Shown here: positions 58,723 to 64,000 of the stretch, one piece after another
Numbering within the stretch: the stretch's first letter is position 1
How the letters are laid out: every line of letters starts with the position of its first letter
Assembly: GCA_035295125.1 (NCBI GenBank)
Contig: DATGJP010000078.1
Coordinates: forward strand, 1 to 64,000
Direction of reading: 5' to 3'
From: JAICMB01 sp035295125
GTDB lineage: Bacteria; Acidobacteriota; Terriglobia; Bryobacterales; Bryobacteraceae
DNA: 64,000 bases
Translations under genes and position numbers: made by a program
Notes under the pieces: model-generated
Told to the model about the DNA's origin: nothing
Databases searched by the model: none
What the model saw: the letters and a program-made list of their open reading frames with translations, nothing else

Positions 58723-60167
58723 TACTGGGCCTCCTCGAAGATCGAGATGCCGCTCATATCCGAATTGGCGTAGAAGATTCTGGGCGGCGGTTGCACTTTC
58801 CGTGAGAGGAAGCCGGGCTCCGGACGGATCATCGCGTGCCCCATCCGCATCACGTCGATCCGCGAGACGCATTGTCGGATGTCCGGGTGGGCGCGCGCCA
58901 GGTCGTTTAAAATGGCCTCCTTCCAATAGGCCCAGTCTTTCTCGAGAAGCAGCTTCCGCGCCTGCTGCGGCGTGTATTCGGCAAAGGACCAGTAAAACGT
59001 CCAGACGTTGCGGTCGATGTACGACGCCACGCTCATGTGGGTGGCGTCAACGTAGCCCAGGGTTGGTGAATCGTAAATCACGTTGTCCCAGGCGCGCTCG
59101 ACGCCGTTCTCGGCGGGTGGATGTTCCAGCGTGAGGTTCGCGGTGAGCCAGGGCGAGTAGACGAAGCCCGCGGGAGGCGTCGCGCCCTCGATCAGGTAGG
59201 GTGCGAGGAACGTCGGAGCAGCGAAAACAACTGCCTCCGTGATGTATTCGGCGGATTCCGTGAAGACGCGCCACCGGGTTTTCTCCGGGACAATCCGGTA
59301 CACCGGCGAATTCGTCCGAACGTACTGGCCGAGCTTTGCAAGCAGGTGTCGCGTGATCCAGCCGTTGCCTTCCGGCCAGGTCAGAGGGCCCTTGTCTTCG
59401 GGTTCGCGCGAGGCAAAGTAGTGAACCCCGGCCCAGGCGGAGGTTCCGCTCATCGAAGCGCCGTAATCGTCGCGGCAGGAGTAGTTGATGTACCAGCGCA
59501 GGTACGGCGAGTCGAAGTGCTGCTGGTTCATCCACTGCTCCATCGAGAGGGAATCGAGTGCCGACGGCGCCACCCCGGTCTCGAGCGGAATCGTGAACTG
59601 GCCGCTGGCGCGAAACTCCGCCATCCGCTCCTCGAAGCGGCGGAACTGCTCGCGGTCGCGGTTGCTGGCGGCGAGATCGGGCTCGATGCCCTCCTGCCAT
59701 TTGCCGTGGATATAGAGCCGTTCCTGCGGCTGGAAGCAGAGCACCCGGTCGTCCCATTTGCCGTCGCGCAGTACGCCGAACTCCTCCAGCAACTCGCGCA
59801 GGAGGCCGCTTTTTTTGGAGGGAACCGGAATGTAGTGCGCCGCCCAGGGGTAGCGGGTGATCTCGTTTTCACCCCAGCGGGCATTGCCGCCCGCCTGCGG
59901 CTCCATTTCGAGAAGGACGAAATCGTGGAAACCGCGTTTGTCGAGCCACCAGGCGGCGCTCAGCCCGGCCATCCCGCCGCCGACGATTACGATCGGGACC
60001 TGTTCCTGGCGCGCCGGGGCTTTGAAGGCTGCGTGATCGCGCAACCGGTGCCCGGTCGGGAACGAGTCGTTAACGAAGGACCCTGTTATGGGCCGTTCCG
60101 CCTTGGCAGTCAGTCCGACAAGACCTGCCGCAAACGTCCGGCGGGTTAGCGGGCGATGTCTTTCCAT
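58617..60167 (-). CDS. Tat-exported FAD-dependent amine-oxidase-like protein
   Basis: A 516-residue protein from ATG 60167; the open frame upstream is a shadow of the spermidine-synthase gene. A twin-arginine signal (L-T-R-R-T-F-A-A-G-L-V-G-L) precedes a Rossmann FAD motif I-V-G-G-G-M-A-G-L-S-A-A-W-W-L and a flavin amine-oxidase fold (G-G-N-A-R-W-G-E-N). The C-terminal G-I-S-I-F-E-E-A-Q-Y-H-G segment is a degenerate second FAD contact. It overlaps the spermidine-synthase-like gene by 22 bases. Oxidation of a polyamine-derived product is a reasonable guess from context. Confidence 0.82.
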   Translation of the reverse strand: MERHRPLTRRTFAAGLVGLTAKAERPITGSFVNDSFPTGHRLRDHAAFKAPARQEQVPIVIVGGGMAGLSAAWWLDKRGFHDFVLLEMEPQAGGNARWGENEITRYPWAAHYIPVPSKKSGLLRELLEEFGVLRDGKWDDRVLCFQPQERLYIHGKWQEGIEPDLAASNRDREQFRRFEERMAEFRASGQFTIPLETGVAPSALDSLSMEQWMNQQHFDSPYLRWYINYSCRDDYGASMSGTSAWAGVHYFASREPEDKGPLTWPEGNGWITRHLLAKLGQYVRTNSPVYRIVPEKTRWRVFTESAEYITEAVVFAAPTFLAPYLIEGATPPAGFVYSPWLTANLTLEHPPAENGVERAWDNVIYDSPTLGYVDATHMSVASYIDRNVWTFYWSFAEYTPQQARKLLLEKDWAYWKEAILNDLARAHPDIRQCVSRIDVMRMGHAMIRPEPGFLSRKVQPPPRIFYANSDMSGISIFEEAQYHGVAAADKALGIVGNTKRAATAPATRSPTISVPI

Positions 60168-61642
60168 TCCTTGTCGTAATACCGGACGAGAATCTGGTCG
60201 TTCAGCCGGTTCGGCTGCACCGGAATCGGGAGCATGTCGTTGGGGAACGTGAACAGGTCGTTCAGGTCCCGCACCGCGAGAAAGCGCAGGTTGGCCGGCA
60301 ACTGCTGTGGCAGCTCGTACGGGCGTTGACCCGCGATCACGAACCCCCATTCGCCGAATGACGGTACATAGACGTGGTACGGGTACGTCTTGAGACCTGC
60401 CTGCTTCAAGGTTTCGGCGATGCACCAGTAGGATTGCCGCGCGAACAACGGCGAAGTGCTCTGGACCACCAGCAGCCCGTTCTGGCTGATGTGGCGCGCC
60501 AGCAGCCGGTAGAACGTGGTTGTGTAGAGCTTCCCGAGATTGTAGTTCGTGGGGTCGGGAAAGTCGACCACGGCGAAGTCGAATTGTTCGGTATTGCTGT
60601 CCAGCCACACGAAAGCGTCAGCATTAATGACGTGAACTCGCGGCGCGGTGAGTGAGTGCTGGTTCAGCTCCGTGAACGCCGGGTGCGTTGAGAAAAGCTT
60701 CGTCATCTCCGGGTCGAGGTCGACCAGAGTGATGTTTTGCACGTCCGGGTATTTCAGGATTTCGCGAACTGCGAGTCCGTCGCCGCCGCCGAGCACGATG
60801 ACTCGCCGGGCTCCTGGAATCGCGGATAGCCCCGGATGAACCAGCGCCTCATGGTAACGGTATTCGTCGCGCGAACTGAACTGCAGGTGGGAGTTCAGGA
60901 AGAGCCGCAGATCGTCTTTCCACCTCGTCAGGACGATGCGTTGATACCGGGTCTGGCGGCTGAATATGACATCGTCGGCGAAAAGCTGATTATCCGCCGC
61001 ATCCGAGATGCGATTGGCGAAAACGACGCCGAGTCCCAGCGCGCCCAGGACGACGATGCAGCTTGCGCGCAGACTTCCGGCCCTTCCGAGCTGGTCGCGA
61101 AACAGAAACGTCGACCAGAAGGCGACCGCGGCATTCAGAACGCCGAACAGCAGCGCCGAACGAACCAGTCCCAACTTAGGGACCAGCAGAAGGGGGAACA
61201 GAATCGATGCGCCAAGGGCTCCCAGGTAGTCGAAGGTCAGGACATGCGAGATCAGTTCCTTGAACTGAAAGCGCTCTTTCAGGATGCGCATCAGCAGCGG
61301 GATCTCCAGGCCGACCAGCGCTCCCACGGCGATGACCACGAGGTAGAGAACGAAGCGGAACGCCTGGGTGTAGGCGAAGGCCAGGAACAGCATCGACGAG
61401 GAGAAGCCGCCGACGAGGCCGACCATCAGTTCCAGCGATACGAAGCGGGCCACCAGGCCGCGGTTCAGGAAGCGTGACAGCCAGCTTCCGATGCCCATCG
61501 CGAACAGGTAGGTTCCGATAACGGTGGAGAATTGAAAGACGCTGTCGCCCAGCAGATAACTGGCGAGCGTGCCCGCGATCAGCTCATAAATGAGCCCGCA
61601 GGCCGCGATCAGGAGGACGGATAGGAATAAGACTACTGACAA
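60146..61642 (-). CDS. Membrane-bound spermidine-synthase-like aminopropyltransferase
   Basis: About 498 residues if started at TTG 61642, two bases after the preceding stop; ATG 61696 would add 18 residues and overlap that gene by 53 bases. The N-terminal 210 residues hold six to seven membrane helices (L-S-V-V-L-F-L-S-V-L-L-I-A-A-C-G-L-I-Y-E). The C-terminal half is a spermidine-synthase domain: L-G-G-G-D-G-L-A-V-R-E, L-V-D-L-D-P-E-M, N-A-D-A-F and V-V-D-F-P-D-P with the general-base Asp. Such membrane forms occur in operons with DUF350 and DUF4178. The acceptor may not be putrescine. Confidence 0.88.
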   Translation of the reverse strand: MSVVLFLSVLLIAACGLIYELIAGTLASYLLGDSVFQFSTVIGTYLFAMGIGSWLSRFLNRGLVARFVSLELMVGLVGGFSSSMLFLAFAYTQAFRFVLYLVVIAVGALVGLEIPLLMRILKERFQFKELISHVLTFDYLGALGASILFPLLLVPKLGLVRSALLFGVLNAAVAFWSTFLFRDQLGRAGSLRASCIVVLGALGLGVVFANRISDAADNQLFADDVIFSRQTRYQRIVLTRWKDDLRLFLNSHLQFSSRDEYRYHEALVHPGLSAIPGARRVIVLGGGDGLAVREILKYPDVQNITLVDLDPEMTKLFSTHPAFTELNQHSLTAPRVHVINADAFVWLDSNTEQFDFAVVDFPDPTNYNLGKLYTTTFYRLLARHISQNGLLVVQSTSPLFARQSYWCIAETLKQAGLKTYPYHVYVPSFGEWGFVIAGQRPYELPQQLPANLRFLAVRDLNDLFTFPNDMLPIPVQPNRLNDQILVRYYDKEWKDIAR

Positions 61643-61643
61643 T

Positions 61644-61856
61644 TTAGTGCACAGCCGCGGCAATGATGATGCACATCCCGATCGACATTGCGCCAATCAG
61701 GATCGCCAGGGCCACGTTCTTGTTCTCGACGATTTCTTTCCACAGGTGATACGGTGTCGCCTTGTCGATGATGGCGAACGCGATGACGAAAATCAGGATG
61801 CCGAGCGTCGCATAGACAATAGCGTTGATGAGATAGCCGGGATGAAAATCTTCCAT
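61644..61856 (-). CDS. DUF350 inner-membrane protein
   Basis: A 70-residue protein with two membrane helices (I-V-Y-A-T-L-G-I-L-I-F-V-I-A-F and V-A-L-A-I-L-I-G-A-M-S-I-G-M) separated by a short polar loop (D-K-A-T-P-Y-H-L-W-K-E-I-V-E). This is one DUF350 repeat, as in YjfL. DUF350 proteins are repeatedly next to spermidine-synthase-like and PspA-type genes. Its start overlaps the preceding stop at 61856. Confidence 0.9.
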   Translation of the reverse strand: MEDFHPGYLINAIVYATLGILIFVIAFAIIDKATPYHLWKEIVENKNVALAILIGAMSIGMCIIIAAAVH

Positions 61857-62041
61857 TACTTGCCTCCGATATAGCGGCTGTAACCACCGTAAGTGGAACG
61901 GTACGCGCCGGGATTATCACGCACCGTCTTGGGAACGTTTCTCAGCTCATTGACTCGCCCAGGACTCCAGCCAGTGTATTCGGCCAGGCCGACCAGGCCA
62001 AGGAGCGCGATTCCGTACGTTAAAAAAATCGGATGTCTCAT
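61856..62041 (-). CDS. Small single-pass membrane protein
   Basis: A 61-residue protein with one N-terminal hydrophobic segment (I-F-L-T-Y-G-I-A-L-L-G-L-V-G-L-A-E-Y) and a Gly/Tyr-rich, basic C-terminus (Y-G-G-Y-S-R-Y-I-G-G-K). It overlaps both neighbours by one base, which supports its reality in spite of its size. No family recognised; small proteins with the same layout occur beside DUF350 in similar operons. Confidence 0.7.
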   Translation of the reverse strand: MRHPIFLTYGIALLGLVGLAEYTGWSPGRVNELRNVPKTVRDNPGAYRSTYGGYSRYIGGK

Positions 62042-63342
62042 TAATCATCTCCGGACGAGGAACCCGAGGGCGCATAGTCGCTCTCACGCCAGCGGGTGGA
62101 TTCGAAAGATCCCGATCGGATCGATATGATGATCGGCGGAATCAGCAGCATCAAGGCGGCAATCCAGAACCACGAGTATCTCGGGATGCCGCGCCTGATG
62201 ATGATTTCGTAGTTCATCGTTTCCGGGTTTTTTCCGTCCATCTCCGGCTCGACCCTGAGATAGTATTTGCCGGGTGTAACCCCGGAAATGGTCACGGAAT
62301 CGTGATTGCTCCCCTCGCTCCAGGAGCCATCGCTATCACTGCCGTAGTAGTAGCTGACCTCCCGGCCGAAGTCGTAGGCGTGCCCGGTGTCCTGGTCGAT
62401 CAGCGCGAGGTTGAAGTAGGCCCAGTTGTTGGTCAGATCGGTTTTGATGATCACCTCGGCATTGGAGGGACGCCCCGACAGCTCGAAGGGTTCGGTGACG
62501 AACGAGGGTTCGCCCGCCTGGCCAAAAGTAAAGGAGTAGTGATGTTCGAAAACCTGCTTGTCAGCCGCAGTGATCGAAAACAAGATCGCCAGGCCGAACA
62601 AGGCGATCATAAGCCAGAGCCACAGCCGCCACGCGGAGCCCACTCGTCCTTGAAAAGGCGAGGGCTCGTTCATGTAGACACCGGAAGTCACCGGAGGCGA
62701 GTCCGTGAGTTTAAAGGCTTGCCAGATCTGAGCGCCGGTCCGATACTCGCCGAGCGACCACGTGATTTCGTTTCCGGTGCCCTCGGAGGAAAGCATGTAC
62801 GGCGGCGCGACGTAATCGGCAACGTCTACGGTTTCGCCGACCTTTACCCGCCAGGGGAATTCCCCAAGTACGTGCGAGGTTGTCGCCGTGGCACTGTCGA
62901 AGTGCTTGTACGTGCGGCCCATCATGCTTACGGCCCGCTTGCCGCCGGCACGGGTGTGTTCGGGCAGCGCCGTCTGGGTTCGGATGAAGCTCCAGTGGCC
63001 CTGGTACTCGCTCAGGTAGCGGAAGCCTTTATACGGGTTGAACAGCACGTACTCCGACCAGCCGTACTGCTCTTCGCCCGGCGGATGACGGAACTGGTAT
63101 CCGATGGCTTCGAACGTCGTGCTGTCGAAGTTGCCTCGCGTGCCCAGCGGAATCGCGGTTTTGATGCGCTGCTTGATCTGGACTTTCTGGAGTATCGACA
63201 GTTCCGGCGTGCTGGCATCGAGGATGGTATGACAGCTCGGGCAAACCACGCTCAGCGTGTGCGCAAAGCCGCGCATTTCGACGGGCCCGCCGCAGTTCGG
63301 GCAAGCCAGGGCCCTGGCTTTGACCGGCGTCAAAATTTCCAC
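62041..63342 (-). CDS. DUF4178 protein with zinc ribbon and two membrane helices
   Basis: A 433-residue protein. The N-terminal zinc ribbon is C-P-N-C-G-G-P-V-E ... C-P-S-C (about 14-37). A DUF4178 domain follows (about 60-200: G-T-R-G-N-F-D-S-T-T-F-E-A-I-G-Y, W-S-E-Y-V-L-F-N). A membrane helix (L-W-L-M-I-A-L-F-G-L-A-I-L-F) leads to an extracytoplasmic beta-sandwich with acidic G-S-D-S-D-G-S-W-S-E-G. A second helix (W-F-W-I-A-A-L-M-L-L-I-P-P-I) precedes a basic tail. It overlaps the upstream gene by thirteen bases. The function is unknown. Confidence 0.85.
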   Translation of the reverse strand: MEILTPVKARALACPNCGGPVEMRGFAHTLSVVCPSCHTILDASTPELSILQKVQIKQRIKTAIPLGTRGNFDSTTFEAIGYQFRHPPGEEQYGWSEYVLFNPYKGFRYLSEYQGHWSFIRTQTALPEHTRAGGKRAVSMMGRTYKHFDSATATTSHVLGEFPWRVKVGETVDVADYVAPPYMLSSEGTGNEITWSLGEYRTGAQIWQAFKLTDSPPVTSGVYMNEPSPFQGRVGSAWRLWLWLMIALFGLAILFSITAADKQVFEHHYSFTFGQAGEPSFVTEPFELSGRPSNAEVIIKTDLTNNWAYFNLALIDQDTGHAYDFGREVSYYYGSDSDGSWSEGSNHDSVTISGVTPGKYYLRVEPEMDGKNPETMNYEIIIRRGIPRYSWFWIAALMLLIPPIIISIRSGSFESTRWRESDYAPSGSSSGDD

Positions 63343-63971
63343 CCCTCGAATTCGCGCAGGTTCTTAAACTTCAGATCGTCGAACTCCACTGGCTTTCCCA
63401 GGAAAAGCAGCGGCGGGTTTTCTGAGTAATCGATGGTGGCAAAGTCGCCGGTCGTTGTGCGGAGGTCGGCGAAGGTCATGTCGTACTTGTCCCAGTACTG
63501 AAACGGCAACTCGCCTTCCACGCCGCGGTAATGTGCGCGCGTTATTGAAGTGACCTGGTACTTGCGGCCTTCCCACTGAAAGTAGGTACTCGTCGAAAGC
63601 TGCTCCGCCATCGGAAGCTGCGAAAGCGGCGGCGTCTGGAACGAGAGATCGTATTCGAGCTGGGCGTCCGATAACCAGCCGCTCTTGCCGTCGTTGTAGA
63701 TCAGGTGCCACTCGTTCCAACTGCCCTGCTCGTAGTCGTAAATGATGCGGCCCACCACGACGAAGGCGCGGTTCTGGAATTGGCCTTCGGTGCCGAGTTG
63801 GATCGGTGAGCTGTCGGGCGGCAGATCGGCTACGGTGGCAACCTTCGTCAGGTCCAGGTCCACACGGACGAGAATGGAGTGGCAGAATTCGCAGGTGGTC
63901 TGCACGGCTCCCGACCAGCGAAAAGTAATCGGTGCTCCACAGCTTGGGCAGTTAACTTGACGTTCGCTCAT
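63330..63971 (-). CDS. DUF4178 protein, soluble, with zinc ribbon
   Basis: A 213-residue protein and a shorter relative of the next gene. Zinc ribbon C-P-S-C-G-A-P ... C-E-F-C-H-S (about 8-31), then a DUF4178 domain (G-T-E-G-Q-F-Q-N-R-A-F-V-V-V-G-R, W-N-E-W-H-L-I-Y, G-W-L-S-D-A-Q). No membrane segment. It is the first gene of the operon inside the window; its ATG overlaps a possible TGA (ATGA), so another gene may precede it beyond 64000. Confidence 0.87.
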   Translation of the reverse strand: MSERQVNCPSCGAPITFRWSGAVQTTCEFCHSILVRVDLDLTKVATVADLPPDSSPIQLGTEGQFQNRAFVVVGRIIYDYEQGSWNEWHLIYNDGKSGWLSDAQLEYDLSFQTPPLSQLPMAEQLSTSTYFQWEGRKYQVTSITRAHYRGVEGELPFQYWDKYDMTFADLRTTTGDFATIDYSENPPLLFLGKPVEFDDLKFKNLREFEGWKF

Positions 63972-64000
63972 AGGGCCGTTCGATTCTGCGTACTTCGACG

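Noticed and set aside
59121..60149. 342-codon plus-strand open frame
   Set aside because: Antisense to the amine oxidase with its Tat signal and FAD motif.
62302..63429. 375-codon plus-strand open frame
   Set aside because: Antisense to the two DUF4178 genes, which have zinc ribbons and family motifs on the minus strand.
63969..64000. Possible end of another minus-strand gene
   Set aside because: An ATGA overlap with the DUF4178 start allows a peptide ending R-S-T-Q-N-R-T-A-L, but about ten codons are too few to call a gene.
1..64000. tRNA, rRNA, CRISPR array, prophage or complete insertion sequence
   Set aside because: I looked for conserved rRNA/tRNA segments, regular repeat-spacer arrays, integrase and transposase motifs by eye and found none. 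A covariance-model scan was not possible.

Overview
The window looks like a chromosomal segment of an Acidobacteriota genome, probably from the Solibacter/Bryobacter side of the phylum. The evidence is a GC-rich composition, a giant Oar-like TonB-dependent receptor, the N-terminus of an acidobacterial duplicated-permease (ADOP) gene, a membrane serine/threonine kinase, secreted tricorn and S9 peptidases, and many GC-rich dispersed palindromes. I see no rRNA, no tRNA, no CRISPR array and no intact insertion sequence. The lineage is inferred; there is no phylogenetic marker apart from infC.

Layout. 1-4016: ADOP permease fragment (-) and divergent TonB-dependent receptor (+), with operator-like palindromes between them. 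4104-17685: a complete high-affinity [NiFe]-hydrogenase locus. hypF is on the minus strand. Divergently, a tightly overlapping plus-strand run encodes the small and large subunits, a NifU-like protein, DUF5947, DUF6084, an unknown protein, a maturation protease, a 33-aa DUF6893-like peptide, HypC, HypD, HypE, a tandem SIS protein, a glutaredoxin, a shortened HypA and HypB. The Asp that replaces a proximal-cluster cysteine in the small subunit points to group 1h, the type that oxidises atmospheric H2. 17800-26557: an ABC exporter overlapping a cyclic beta-1,2-glucan synthase-like protein (ndvA/ndvB-like), an aldo/keto reductase, a small secreted protein and a Tat-exported glucoamylase-fold/GH144-like protein. 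26756-29402: an Mla lipid-transport operon whose MCE protein carries an OmpA-like C-terminus.

29403-34893: ferritin-like DUF892 protein, UdgX-type uracil-DNA glycosylase, pyruvate-oxidase-type ThDP enzyme, infC without its usual partners rpmI/rplT, a structured inverted-repeat element, HNH endonuclease and ComF. 34932-38759: an HTH gene running into a VOC pseudogene and a dispersed repeat, then FecR-like, J-domain and TPR proteins. 38749-49653: S9 peptidase, tricorn protease, hybrid histidine kinase and M49 peptidase. 50091-58722: membrane serine/threonine kinase, an unknown protein next to fumarylacetoacetase, a B12-type radical SAM protein, a stand-alone AraC domain, a VOC protein and a membrane protein. 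58617-63971: a six-gene minus-strand operon (DUF4178 twice, a small membrane protein, DUF350, membrane spermidine-synthase-like protein, Tat FAD amine oxidase).

The points most worth following are the HypA that has lost its zinc-finger loop, the maturation protease that reads through a nested small gene, the inverted-repeat element after infC, and the dispersed palindrome family that has entered several coding regions. Many listed starts were chosen from overlaps with the preceding stop (ATGA/GTGA) or from Shine-Dalgarno-like sequences, and are inferences.
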